Source: Sitta carolinensis
Lineage: Eukaryota > Chordata > Aves > Passeriformes > Sittidae
Assembly (NCBI GenBank): GCA_032173965.1
Contig: CM063283.1
Span: forward strand, 40,917,743-40,981,742
Reading direction: 5' to 3'
Length of the DNA: 64,000 nt
Part shown: positions 24,750 to 35,330 of the stretch, piece after piece
Layout of the letters: every line of letters starts with the position of its first letter
Numbering within the stretch: the stretch's first letter is position 1
Notes under the pieces: model-generated
Seen by the model: the letters and a program-made list of their open reading frames with translations, nothing else
The model's database searches: none
Told to the model about the DNA's origin: nothing
Program-made: the position numbers and the translations under genes

Positions 24750-25326
24750 ATGGCTTGGATGGGTGCACTGTTCATTTGATAAAAACTACCTGGATGTCCA
24801 GGCCCACAGAATAGTGGTGAATGGAATTAAATCCAGTTGACAGCTGGTCACAAGGGGTGTTTTCCAGGGCTCAGTATTGGGGCCAGTCCTGCTGCATATC
24901 TTCATAAATTTTCTGGGCAAAAGGATTGAGAGCACTGTCAGTAAGTGAAATCAACACTAAGATGGAAGGGAGTTTTTGTTTTCTAAAGGGTAGGAAGGAC
25001 CTGCAGAAGGATCTGAAGAGGCTGGATCAGTGGGCTGAGCACAATTGCGTGAGGTCCCACAAGGCGGCTTGCAAAGTCCTGCACTTGGGTCACAACAATC
25101 ACATGCGGTGCTGTGGGCTGGGGAAGGAATGGCTGGAAAGGAATCTGGTGCCGTTTGACAACTGGCTGACCATGATCCAGTGTGTGCACAAGTGGCCAAG
25201 AATGGCAATCCTGGCTTGTGTTGGTAGTAAACATGACCAGCAGGACCAGGGCAGTATTCGTCCCCCCACATTCAACACTGGTGAGGCCACACCTCAAGTC
25301 CTGTGTGCTCAGTTTTTGGGGCACTT
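24750..25326 (+). mobile_element. CR1 LINE, end of ORF2 (5' part of a split copy)
   Basis: Sense-strand CR1 reverse-transcriptase 3' region. Recognisable stretches include GGTGAATGGAATTAAATCCAG, the CAGGGCTCAGTATTGGGGCCAGT block, GGATCTGAAGAGGCTGGATC, AAAGTCCTGCACTTGGGTCAC and ACTGGTGAGGCCACACCTCAA. Translation gives CR1-type residues such as RLDQWAEHNC and CKVLHLGHNN. Frame breaks and a gap after GGAATGGCTGGAAAG show it is dead. It stops in the middle of the CR1 TTTTGGGGCCC(C)TCACTACAAGAA junction, and the rest resumes at 26125 after an insertion. Together the two parts make one copy missing its 5' end. Confidence 0.85.
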
Positions 25327-26124
25327 TGTTATGACCTGCCCCAGAAGGCAGGTATGTGGGCATTCTGGTTGTTATTATTATCTATAGCAGTATAGCAATG
25401 TGAAAGAATAAAAATATTTCTTAAGAAAATGTATAAGGGAAAAGACAGAAAGAAAGATGGAAAAGACAGACAGAAAGAGAAAGAAAGAGAGGAAGCAGTT
25501 ATTGGAAGGAAGTGTTGGAAAGAAGTGTCGGAAAGAAAGGAAGTGTCGGAAGGAAAGGAACTGTTGGAAGGAAAGGAACTGTCGGGAGGGAAGGGAGAGA
25601 GGCAGGAAGGCAGGCAGGAAGGAAGGATGGTAAAGAGACAGAGAAACAAAGAAGAGAAGTACTAAGAGCACCCAGGGATGTCTCAAGGAGGCTTGATTGT
25701 TTAGATGTCTGTTGCTGGAAGTGATGATTGCAGGCTTGAACCATTGAGGGTGGGTGAAAGCCCTGAAACCCAAAGTTTCAACTGGGAGGGAACATTCATG
25801 TACCTCCTCTGGAGGGGGGAGGATTCAGTCCTCTGGTGGAAGGTCTCAGAAATGAGTCTGGGGGAGTTTTGGGGGTCTTTGATGGTTTATGACATCTTCT
25901 AAGACAAGGCAATTGCCTCTCTTGTGAGCTTAGTTGAGCAAGTTGTCCTGTCAGAGAGGTTGAATACCCTCAGGCCTATGTGTGAATATGACCCTCCTTG
26001 GGGAGGGGTGGGGGTTGTAAGGGCAGTGGGCATGAGGAAAAGCACTATCCTACCTCCCAGTATCTGTCTCTTATCTTGGGTGATTTTTTTGAGTCATTAA
26101 TCATTGACATTTCAGTCTTTCACA
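25327..26124. mobile_element. About 0.8-kb insertion that splits a CR1 copy; identity unknown
   Basis: The CR1 sequence is continuous across this block if it is removed, so the block arrived after the CR1. It starts TGTTATGACC and ends CTTTCACA, giving TGT...ACA ends compatible with an LTR or similar element. The flanks are GCACTT before and TCCCTC after, only half alike, so no target duplication is demonstrated. The left third is a purine-rich GGAA/GAAA microsatellite (25429-25640). The rest is G-rich on the plus strand. An AATAAA lies very early (about 25409) and I see no TATA/AATAAA pair in LTR order on either strand. I do not recognise the family. Parts of its open frames merge with the flanking CR1. 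Confidence 0.45.
25429..25640. repeat. GGAA/GAAA-rich microsatellite with embedded minisatellite units
   Basis: A purine tract of mixed GAAA, GGAA and GGCA units. Within about 25503-25590 a unit of roughly 18-20 bp recurs imperfectly (a GTGT/CTGT core followed by TGGAAGGAAAGGAA or CGGAAAGAAAGG). The opposite strand gives Ser/Phe/Leu/Pro-rich open frames of more than 100 codons purely through this composition; they are not genes. Confidence 0.85.
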
Positions 26125-26318
26125 TCCCTCACTGCAAGAAAGACATTGAGGTGCTGGAGAGAAGGATGTTCAGAGAAAGGCAAAAAAAGCTGATGAATAG
26201 TCTGGAGCACAAGTCATAGAGAATGTCTGAGGAAGGTGAGGAAAAGGAGGCCCAGGGGGGGCCATATCACTCTCCATAATCCCCTGAAAGGAGGTTGTAA
26301 TAAAGTGGATGTGAGACA
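26125..26318 (+). mobile_element. CR1 LINE, end of ORF2 (3' part of the split copy)
   Basis: Resumes exactly where the segment ending at 25326 stopped. CTCACTGCAAGAAAGACATTG, GTGCTGGAGAGAAGG, AGTCTGGAGCACAAGTCATAG and CTGAAAGGAGGTTGTAATAAAG are sense CR1 landmarks. Translation shows CR1 residues CKKDIEVLER, LEHKS and, in another frame, KRRPRGGHITLHNPLKGGC. A stop replaces the tyrosine codon after LEHKS, and frameshifts follow. It ends before the usual CR1 3' UTR, so the copy is incomplete at both ends. Confidence 0.83.
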
Positions 26319-27496
26319 CTTTGTCAATGTTACATATACTGTAATTTTCTCTGCAATCCTTTCTCCTGTATTTTTCAGGGAAAATGAGAATGTAAAATTA
26401 TTAATTAAAAGTAAAATACATTATGTTCTCAGGTGATCTTTGAGATGATAAGCATTTAATAAATTCCAACAATTCTTGGTCAAAAGCTCTTAGGTTTTTG
26501 CTGTGATCTCTGCAAAAGTAACAACTCATTTCAGAAGGAACATAATTAACCCAATAAGTGTATTACCAGAAGAGTTAATGTTTCTGTATCAGCAGTTAGG
26601 ACATTTTATTATCCAATATATGTAAGTTCAATAATATTTTTTATAAAATAATTTAGAATTGCCCCATATTATTTCCTAATCCTGTATGTTACAGTATGTA
26701 AGATTGTCATCTTCTTCAAATTCTGTTAAAAAAATGAGTGAAAACATAAAATTCAACATTCAGCAAAAACTGAAATGCAAACATTCATAGAAAATTGCAT
26801 AAAATTGATTCTGTTTTATAACTAAATTTTGAAAGTGTGAATACAAATCTTATCTGATTTTCATTGCTACATAAACTCTTAGTAACTTTACATGTGAGCA
26901 TTTGGCTTTGTTGAATGTTTTGCCATGTGTGTCACAAGTAAGACATTTCTCATGCATTATTAATTTCTGGAGCTATCAAGAAGTCTCATTGATTGCAAAA
27001 AAGATATGGAAAAACAATATGATTGAATTTTGGTTTTTTAAATCTCACGTTGTTTTGTATTTCCTAAAGGAATATGCTTATATGTGGGAAAACAGATTTA
27101 AACAAATAAAGCATATAATGTAGGTTTTAAATGTGGTGGAAGGTAAAGTAACAAATATTCTGTAATTCTTGGCATTAAATTCTCTTCAGAAAACTATGGG
27201 GATTATTACAGATACAATAACTCCAGAATGTGCCTTGTTAAGTGGGAGGCTTAATTGGCTCTGAGCAAAGAACCTGTAGGGATGTGAAGATGAAAATATT
27301 TGTGGGACATATCTTTAAAATAGTTCTCTAACAGCTCTCAGTTAGAGATAGAAGGAAACAATTGCTTCTTCATGCTCTTCTGTCAATAAATTACCTGTCT
27401 CTAATCTGTCCTATGGCTTCTTTATATTCCCTTTTCCTCATGACAGTGTAAATGCATGGGGGTTGAGTATATTTATAACTCAAAGATAAGTTTTAG
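26319..27496. other. AT-rich noncoding stretch, nothing recognised
   Basis: No gene or recognisable transposon. AT-rich unique-looking sequence. Confidence 0.6.
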
Positions 27497-27680
27497 TCAT
27501 AGAATCATGGAATATATCAAATTAAAAGGGTCCCATAAGGATAATTGATTCTAAATCATGCTTCTCATAGGAGTACCTAATACAAAAGTGTATGACTAAA
27601 GCATTGTCTAGATGCTCCTTGAACATTGTCAGGGTGAGTGCCATGACTAATTCTGTGGGGAACCAGTTCCTGTAACTATG
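27497..27680 (-). mobile_element. CR1 LINE 3' fragment (minus orientation), highly diverged
   Basis: Starts with the reversed CR1 tail TCATAGAATCATGGAATAT, then AAAAGGGTCCCATAAGGATAATTGATTCTAAATC, the AGCATTGTCTAGATGCTCCTTGAACA block, GTCAGGGTGAGTGCCATGAC and GGGGAACCAGTTCCTGTAAC. The order matches the GGAAGGGACCCATAAGGATCATTGAGTC-type CR1 subfamily, different in its tail from the copy at 11174-11541. Divergence is high and homology fades after about 27680. Confidence 0.75.
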
Positions 27681-29747
27681 GTTGTTGGAAGTAGCCACAT
27701 GTGTCCTTAGAGAACAGTAAATTCAGACAAATGGTTTCCTGCTTTCTTAAATGTAATTTCTCCTTCAAGGCGTTTTCCTTATGTCCTTGCCAAACCAAAC
27801 AAACTATCCTCTGCACATCTGCATCTGCAATTGTAATGAAGACACATACTGATGTTCCCCAAAGTTAACTCCGTTAGTAAGCCTTTGGGCACTTACTTGC
27901 AAAGATGATGCTCAAGGATTTTCTTCTTGGATTTCGTCTTTGAACGTCTCTCTTTTTTCCAGTGTCCAGTAGCACTTTTGAGGACACATTCTCATTCCTC
28001 ATCTATGACCTACATTTTGACTCTCATACATTTAGAGTTATTATAAATTTGGCTCTCTGCAATACTGAGGATGATAAACCCATGTCAAAGACTGAGTTTG
28101 AGGAAAGTTTTTAACTGTTCCAAACAACTTCCAGTACCCCTAATTCATGAATAAAATGAATAAAAGAATGCTGAGGGTGTCGAGCATTTCAGAAAGTCTT
28201 GCTCCTTTTCTCTAAAATATTGAAAGCTTACAGGATATCAATAGTCGTACAGCTGCATCAAATGCAGAAGGTACCATAAGAACTGTTTCTTCATATACTC
28301 CTACAAATCTCTCAGGAATTTAAGAGATTTCCTTGACTTATGAGGCTTTAAGTCTCTGGATAAAATATCAAATAAAATGCAAAGATACAGTTTATGAAAG
28401 ATTGAGAAGGGTTATAAAATTTGATTTACTGTAAATAATTCATGATGCCCTTTGCAGCACTGAGAAATCCTTTTTGGCAGTTCCAGTTTTGGTTATAAAT
28501 ACTCATGCAATGAATACAGAACAGGATTATATTACACAGACAACAAGTTTTCTAACTGATTGTACATCTGTACCAGTGATTTGTGTTTATTAAGAGATGT
28601 AGCAAACATTTCACTTGAATGTAATGAAATGAAGGAACGACATATTTGGGGTGAAATTGAAAATAATGTCATATTAAGTTCTGTGAAACCCTCCAATTAT
28701 GAATCAGTTGCAGAGTTTCTTAATTCTGAAAATTCTCAACTATTTCTTACTGCATGTTTTTGCAAGACCTTTTATTTTGCAAATATGCTTTGTGCCTACC
28801 TAAGATACTATAATCTTTGCATATTTTCCCAGAAAAGGACCTGATAAATAATTTTTTTTTTAAGTCTGAAGTTTATATTTGATCTCTTAGACAGTGTTCT
28901 ACTATGGGAAAACACAAAATTGTTGTGAAAATTCAGAAACCAGAAACAATGCTGCTTGTGGAATATATCTCCTATATTTTTTTTAACTTTGTGCTTCCTA
29001 AAAGTTAATACTAAGGACTCTTTGTCTTGTTACTTTTGATATACTTGTACTATTGCCAAAATAACCCAAAACAACAAAAAAAAGGTAGAAAAGCCTGTCT
29101 TTCTTGTCTTCATTTATCCATCAAAAATGAATAAAATTAGGAATTAAAAATGCAAAGTTTACAATGTTTAAAACCCCCAACAACTTGAGGGCATATTAGG
29201 ACAGAAGAAATTTGAAAACTTGGATGACTACTGAAGAATGACTGCTAGCTCCTCTGCCTTCTGTGGCGTTAATGTCTGATGTTAATTATGCTTTACAGGG
29301 TTACTATGATTGAGCAGGGATCACATGAGGAAACACGTAGCAAATAAAAATGGAGTAAAGGAGATTAGTGAACATATTGATAAGATTAGTGTGGTGGGAA
29401 AAGAAAAGCGCTAGAAATGTAAGAGAGGACCTTAAATCCCTTGGGGTATATGGAGATAGTGATGTGAAGAATGAACTGCAGCATCAAAATATATACTATA
29501 TGTATATATAAATATACTTACAATATGTATAACAACAATGTGAACTGAAGTGTCAAAAAAAGAGGAAACCTGTACTAAAATTCTGTTTCCAGTACTTGAA
29601 TTAAGCTATGCAAATCCCCTTTTCCTCTTTTCTTAATATTCTGGAAGTTGAGGGAAGTGAAGAGTGATTTTCAGTCTTAGAACATTGGTCATCCTGGGAA
29701 ATTTCTTAGTAATACAAAATATTGCCATGCTCCAAGCAAGAATTTTC

Positions 29748-29748
<1 letters not shown>
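27681..29748. other. AT-rich noncoding stretch, nothing recognised
   Basis: The first 350 bp may be eroded continuation of the CR1 copy, but I cannot follow it. The rest is AT-rich with no gene. A 94-codon open frame (28560-28844, plus) has no recognisable domain and typical chance composition. Confidence 0.5.
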
Positions 29749-29810
<62 letters not shown>

Positions 29811-29836
29811 CACACACACACACATATATATATATA
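29749..29836. repeat. Compound microsatellite (AC)n with one interruption, then (TA)n
   Basis: About 76 bp of AC repeat, broken once by an extra A near 29809-29810, then about 12 bp of TA. The reverse strand generates spurious Cys/Val repeats. Likely polymorphic; purine-pyrimidine alternation over this length is compatible with Z-DNA. Confidence 0.95.
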
Positions 29837-31350
29837 AAATGCTTATTCAAACAATACTGATGTTCACTAAAGTAGTCAGTTGAAGCAGCATTGGAAGAAG
29901 CATGTAAAACAGTATTAGTACTGGTGGGAAAATGTTTTCGTGTATACACTCTAGACCCTTAATGAGATATATGATTGGCAGAAATTTTGATCCATTAGAA
30001 CAGCTTCACACATAAAAGTCTATCATCAGTGTAACACAGGATTTTAGTTCCGACACAAGGACTTGTGATTACAAAACAATGAATTGTCTCATTTATATTC
30101 AAAATATACCTTTTACATTGATAATAGCCATATTTTACCTCATGTTTCTTGTGATATTTGAAAGGAAGCACACTTTACATCTGCAAGGAGAAGCATCTCT
30201 AAACAGGAAGAAATGATGCTGAAGGAAATATGTTTTCATGAGTCAGGAAACTTTTAAAGCTTTTAAAATTATGTGCTTCCGTTTGTTATTTTTGCATGCA
30301 TGGATGTGGTGATTGTAAAGGTTGTGAGACAGTATGAGATTCACTTGTCATTTCTAGTGTTAAGGAAAAGAGGGTAACTCAGAGACACATGAGAGAAGAA
30401 TGGAGACAACTTACATAATTAATAATATATCTTCAGTAGGATTAATATACCACATGACAGATTTACTTGTAGAACCTACATAACTGCAGCTGATGTGTAC
30501 AAAACCCTCTTCCATTTTATTATTCTTCTTCCCTCACCAAACGCAAGAAAGGTAACTACAAACACTTACTGCAGTTGTTAAATCTCAGACTAAGACAAGG
30601 TAATAAAAGAGCAAAATACATGGTCTAGGCTGAATATGAATCAGATCATCTGAAGTTGAAAGATGGTAGGCAGCTCAAGTATTTGCTGCCTTACAATCTG
30701 TACACCGTCTATTCAAAGCAACAAAAATATTTAAACACTGCATTTATATTTACTAAGTGCTTATTTAAGCAGATGTTCTGAATCATCCTCTAGAGGATCC
30801 TATCATACTCTGGTATCTAATTTGTGTGCCTGCTGTTTAGTATAGTTTTTTTTTTTTTTTTTGAGGTCTTGGATATGTGACAGCAGTTGATACGAATGAA
30901 AAATGAGAACACAGCTCTGCTAAATTTTCATACACGTTTCCTTCACGTTAGTCTTCCCTAGATTCAGCTGGAGGCAGTGTTCCCCAGAGCAATGATACAC
31001 AATCTAGTAGAGATACCATGATAAAGTCTAGTTTACACTTGCAGCCCTGGAGCCTTTTTAAGATGGAAGCTTGGTGCTATCACCATTGGCATTTGCACAG
31101 GAGACAGGAACACTTGTCTATCTCAGTCAGAGTGCATTTAGTCTTTCCCAGAGGAGATTCTAATGTACATACTCTACATATATGCAAACAAGCATGCATG
31201 GGTCCATACATATACTGGAGTGGATGCTTTCTGTGTTCTGGCCATCGCAGTAAACCTCTTTCTCTCTGCAAGGTCTGCTGTAAACCCCTGCCTCTGAGTC
31301 TCGATGTTCTGTGTGCTGCAGGGGGTTTAAGGACCAATTCAGATGCAGCT
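29837..31350. other. AT-rich noncoding stretch, nothing recognised
   Basis: No gene or transposon recognised. A run of about 18 T lies near 30845-30862. The last 100 bp (about 31240-31350) is more GC-balanced than the rest but is outside the LTR as defined by its target duplication. Confidence 0.55.
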
Positions 31351-31356
31351 CTGCAG

Positions 31357-31950
31357 TGTGGGATCTGGCAGGCCCGCCACGGCGCTGCTGTGGAGGGAGG
31401 CCCCTGGGATGGGGAGGCGGGCCTCCTGAAGAGATAAGGAGCATTGCACAATAGCAAAGTCCAGACCCCCTAGATAAGGAGAACACTTTCTGGTTACGGA
31501 GACCCACAAGTCTTGGAGGGATTTTATGTAGATCTGTTGGAACCCATTGGTTTGTAACCCCCCACACCCACCTATGTACTCTTATAAAAACCTCTGTACT
31601 TTCCCCCAGACTTCAGGGATTTCTCGTCCCTGGCTTCCCTTCGCTGGGTGCTTTGCAATAAAGTTACCCCCTGCGGAATGGCCACACGAGTCCCTCATCT
31701 CTCTCTCCCCGTGCCAGCTGTGAAGGGGTTGCCTTGCAGGATCACTGAGCTGAACTCACTGAGCTGAACTCACTGAGCTGAATTCACTATAGCCCGCCGT
31801 GGCTACTACCCTGCTAAGGCACCCCCAGGCTAGCCGAGGGAAAGCCGCTGGCTCCCTGGAAGGCATTCTCTGAGGACAGTACCTCTCTGGGGTAGACCCG
31901 GCTATCCTGGCCTGATACCTCTCAGGCCCCTTCCCGGCGAGCCGACGTTA
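31357..31950 (+). mobile_element. Solo LTR, 594 bp, exact CTGCAG target duplication
   Basis: Exact 6-bp repeats CTGCAG at 31351-31356 and 31951-31956 bracket it. It starts TGTGGGATC and ends GACGTTA, so the terminal dinucleotide is TA rather than CA. TATAAAAA at 31583-31590 and AATAAA at 31657-31662 give a standard promoter to poly(A) layout with a short R. U5 contains three head-to-tail 14-bp units (TCACTGAGCTGAAC/T) at 31742-31783. The element is distinctly more GC-rich than its flanks. No internal retroviral genes are attached. The 6-bp duplication points to a class II (ERVK-like) integrase by inference. It belongs to a different family from the LTRs near 9-17 kb. Confidence 0.83.
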
Positions 31951-33222
31951 CTGCAGAATGACTTTTGTTCAAATTTATGGAAAAAATGCAAACCTGTGAA
32001 AGAAAGCTATGGAAAAGAATGCAGAAGGATAAGAAAGGCTAAGTTATGGATAAGATTAGGAGTGTTGAGAATGACATTCACTTATTAGCTCAAGGGTTCC
32101 AGACAGAAGCACTCTGTAGAAAAATGTATAATCCTACTGGAAAACCAAAACAGAATAGGGGTGGCTAGTTGGGGTCTAGCTGCGTGTTTGCTGCATCTCC
32201 AGGTCCGTGCCATAAATATCACCACTGATATCTCTCTAGGGAACAATGGCAGCTCAACAGCAGTAGGAATCGTTTCAGCAGCTGATGTCTGCATGGCCAA
32301 GAATGATTTTTACGTACCTTTGGGCACAAGAATGATCGGTGTTTTCTGCGTGTTAGGCAGTTAATAATTGTTCTATATCCTTAAGTTCTGCTGGCAGGGT
32401 CTCTTTGCACCTGGCTAATTATGCCCTGACAAACTGAACCAGAAGAGGGGAGGTAACATTTTAATGTAATAAAAATGTCAGATTTATAGGAAGAAGAATA
32501 CAAAAGAGACTGTAGTTTCTGGTGGCATGGGAGTCCTTTTTTTTTTTTTTTTTTTTTTCCTTTGGTTTGGTTTTTTAAACTTTATTGTAACTGGTTCCCC
32601 TTAACATCAGAAGAAAGAAAGAAAAATAAGCAAACAGAGCAGATATTGAGGAAGGGACTGGTACTGAGTCTTTATAATCTTTACAGACAATAGTCTAAGT
32701 AGACTTCTTTACTCTTTTTCCCATTTCTTATTAGATTTCTTTTCTTTTTAGAAACGTTTGCAGTTTCCAAACCCCCAAAATTTTAAAGATGAGCATAGAA
32801 GCTTGATATATGGCACAAAAAAGTTTCTGCTGAAAGAAGAGAATAAATAAGCTTTACCTATCTGGTTGTAATTTCATACTTTAAAAGTGTTATACATTGG
32901 GGTTACATACAAAAGATACTTATTTCTAGACCACACACAGAACTAAGGTTTAGGTAGGTAAAAATTATTTTCCTTTCTTTTGTTAGAAAGAAGGCTGTGT
33001 GAAGGTGAAATAGCTTTTTTTCTCAGTAGTCTTACCCTGTTTTCAAGGGTGATGCATTTCTGGGGCAAAAATGTCACACAGAGCACAGTGAAAATGTAAC
33101 ATGAAATTATGCCATTTCAGCTTCAACTAGACAGTTAAATGCAGAATACTTTTCAAATCTGTTATACAAAATGCATTTAAATAAAATGCAAATTTTGGGG
33201 TGGGGAAATATGTTTCTACTGT

Positions 33223-33248
33223 CAAAATAAAATAAAATAAAATAAAAT
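33223..33248. repeat. (AAAAT)n microsatellite
   Basis: Five tandem copies of a 5-bp AAAAT/AAATA unit; a simple repeat with no coding meaning. Confidence 0.9.
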
Positions 33249-33410
33249 CCTTGAATTTTAATTACTTTTGTTGTTTCCAAGTATAAATCTTCAGATACTA
33301 TGCAGAACTAATGCTCAGTTTCTTCATAAAATAAATCATGATTTCTGACAGTCCTAGGTTTATATTAATGATCATTAAAAATTTGGAATAAGAATAGCAT
33401 GTGCAAAGTA

Positions 33411-33440
33411 ATGTCTTGTAATGTCTTGTAATGTCTTGTA
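33411..33440. repeat. Three exact tandem copies of a 10-bp unit
   Basis: The decamer ATGTCTTGTA is repeated three times without change, preceded by AGTA and followed by ATTTGTA. A short, recent slippage-type duplication. Confidence 0.95.
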
Positions 33441-33678
33441 ATTTGTACTGCCTTATCATGTCTGACAACTACACAAACATCCCAGAGGTATCAGAGTCTT
33501 AAGACAGATAAATAAAAGAATCATTAAACTTTGACCCTTTCACTGAATAAATAAAACCCTTAAACTGTTACTTTAAACTTCTGACAATACACAATGATTT
33601 TTTAATTAAAAGAAAATAATGATGATTTTATTTTTTTTTTTCCCTGATTTTATTTAGCAAATGAAATTAATAAAATGG

Positions 33679-34200
33679 TGTAGTGTTCTGTCCATGGCTG
33701 GATGCTAAGTGCTGACCAAAGCTGCACTCTCATTCCCCTCCTCAGCTGGACAGGGGAGAGAAAAATATAGCAGAAGGCTCATGAGGTTAGTGCTAGTAGA
33801 GCTCACTTGCCAGTTACTGTCATGGGCCAAACACATTTGAGTTGGGGAAATTTAACCAGTCAAAATTAGAACTGGACAATAACAAGTAAAACAAATCCTT
33901 AAAGCACACTCCTTCTCCACTGATCTTGGGGTTTGCACGATTCTTTTTCTTATATATTCTCACTCCACTCTTATGTGGCTGCAATTACTTCAATACAAAA
34001 ACTTCTTTCCCACCCCCTCCACCCCCTTCATTCCTAAATATGTTATCACAGAGTCAGTATCACTATTTCTGATGTCCTCAGCTGGCTGGCATTGTTCTCA
34101 TTGGATCTGTGTGAAACTTCTGGAAGCTTTTCAGACACACCCTATAGAACCCTTAGTACCAGAACCCTTACTACCACACAAACCCAACACAAGTGGATCT
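33679..34200 (-). mobile_element. ERVL-like LTR fragment, 3' half, minus orientation
   Basis: Read on the minus strand it ends CATCCAGCCATGG...AGAACACTACA, resembling a widespread avian ERVL-type LTR 3' end that I know as a CATCCAGCCAGGG...CACCACA terminus. Continuing upstream it has the CCCCTGTCCAGCTGAGGAGGGGAA block, a CCTTCTGCTATATTTTTCTCTCC stretch, CATGACAGTAACTGGCAAGTGAG and TTTCCCCAACTCAAATGTGTTTGG, in the order I recall for that family. Homology fades after roughly 34200 and the 5' TG end is not found, so the copy is truncated. The family call rests on memory of avian repeats. Confidence 0.55.
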
Positions 34201-34643
34201 TAAAATAAGAAAATTAGATCAGATCCTAATCCTTAAAGTTTCAGGGTATCTCTGATTTGTATAAGAACTTAATTTTTTTCTTTCCGGCAAAAGTTTTTAA
34301 TTCTCTTGCATATTTAATTCTGCTTCTTTAATGATATCACTTTTTTTTTTTTTTTTTAAAGTTAGCAATCAATTACCATTTAGGAATTTTATGCCTAAGT
34401 AATAATTCTTCATATTTCAATCCAAATTAGGCAGATTTTATAAATTTAATTAATAAATAAAAGCCTGACACCTAGAGATGAATAATGCTATGCAACAGTA
34501 CAAGCTCGGTGTCAAATGACTGTGATGGAACCTTGTGACACAAAAGTCCATCAGCTTCCTTGGTTGCATTAATTTCTGTTTTTTGGTTGGTTGGTTGTTT
34601 TTTTTTTTGGTTTTGCTTTTGTTTTGTTTTGTTGGGTTTTTTT

Positions 34644-34825
34644 ACTGGAAGGGTGATCAAACACTTGCACAGGTTGCACAGTAAGGCTGTGGATTCTTCA
34701 TCCATAAAGATGTTCCAAATCTGTCTGGATATGGCCCTCAAAAATCTGTTCTGGCTCTCTCTGCTTTTTTAGGAACAGGTTGGACTAAGCAGACTTCATA
34801 AGCCCTTTCAAACCTTAGTGGGTTT
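34644..34825 (+). mobile_element. CR1 LINE 3' tail (plus orientation), short
   Basis: Sense CR1 tail. GGGTGATCAAACACTTGCAC, AGGTTGCACAGTAAGGCTGTGG, ATGGCCCTCAAAAATCTGTTC, AGGAACAGGTTGGACTAAGCAG and CCCTTTCAAACCTTAG occupy the positions of GTGA..GAGCACTGGAACAGGCTGCCC, GGTTGGACTAGATGA and CCTTCCAACCT in typical CR1. It shares distinctive changes with the copy at 38609-39040, suggesting the same subfamily. A T/G-rich low-complexity stretch precedes it (about 34580-34640). Confidence 0.75.
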
Positions 34826-34867
34826 TGTGTGCTTCTTTGTGTCTTTTTTTGGTCTTGTTATTTTATT

Positions 34868-34889
34868 AAAAAAAAAAAAAAAAAAAAAA
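34868..34889. repeat. Poly(A) run, 22 bp
   Basis: Uninterrupted A run directly left of the possible LTR at 34890. It may be unrelated low complexity or the tail of a retroposed sequence on the plus strand. Confidence 0.85.
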
Positions 34890-35330
34890 TGCTGATCTGA
34901 AGAGAAATTAGACTTTTGAAAACCAAAAAGCCTACAAAACTTGTTACACAAGAATAGACTTTATTAAGGTAACTTCCCTGTCTGACCATCCAGGACCCAC
35001 TCTGGCAGTCATTTTTGTACCACCTGAGCTGAGACTGAAGCCCCTCTGCCACTACAGACCCTACACTCACACAATCAGACCAAGTTTCCTTAACAGCTTG
35101 ACCCCGTGTTTCCCATAGCAGAGTCTCAGATGTACAGATCCTTCAAATAATTTGATTATGGTGCAACAGTTAGATAAAAAACAACAAAATATCATCTTGG
35201 TCTGGGTGCCTCTGGGAAGGGATCCCAACAAAGGAACCCCTGGGCTTTTTTACCCTTACAGTTTAAGTTAGGTAAAGGAAGGGGGTGGAGGTTTTAAAGT
35301 CTGTGTTATGACATAGTTTTGCTTTCATAA
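34890..35330 (-). mobile_element. Possible LTR, minus orientation
   Basis: On the minus strand the segment holds, in order, a TATA-like GGGTAAAAAAGCCC (around 35250), a GC-balanced stretch with GGGATCCCTTCCCAGAGGC, and a poly(A) signal in CCTTAATAAAGTC (around 34950). It would end CAGATCAGCA just left of 34890. The order fits U3-R-U5 of an ERV LTR. I could not find a target duplication or a definite 5' end, so boundaries are approximate and the call could be wrong. The long distance between TATA and AATAAA would mean an unusually long R region. Confidence 0.35.

Larger units (their letters stand above)
31957..33678. other. AT-rich noncoding stretch with small tandem repeats
   Basis: No gene recognised. 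A 67-codon plus-strand frame at 32161-32364 shows no known domain. A long T run lies near 32538-32559. Two small tandem repeats are listed separately. Confidence 0.55.

Noticed and set aside
25378..25773. 131-codon minus-strand open frame rich in Phe, Leu and Ser
   Set aside because: Translation of the CT-rich strand of the GGAA microsatellite.
25327..26124. Reading the CR1-splitting insertion as a solo LTR related to the minus-strand LTR at 47.5-48.0 kb, because both contain TGTGAAAG near one end
   Set aside because: The similarity is only about 8 bases. The insertion lacks a TATA/AATAAA pair in order and a matching target duplication.
31018..31567. Open frames of 125-139 codons around 31.1-31.5 kb
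   Set aside because: They cross the LTR boundary defined by the CTGCAG duplication and overlap one another on both strands.
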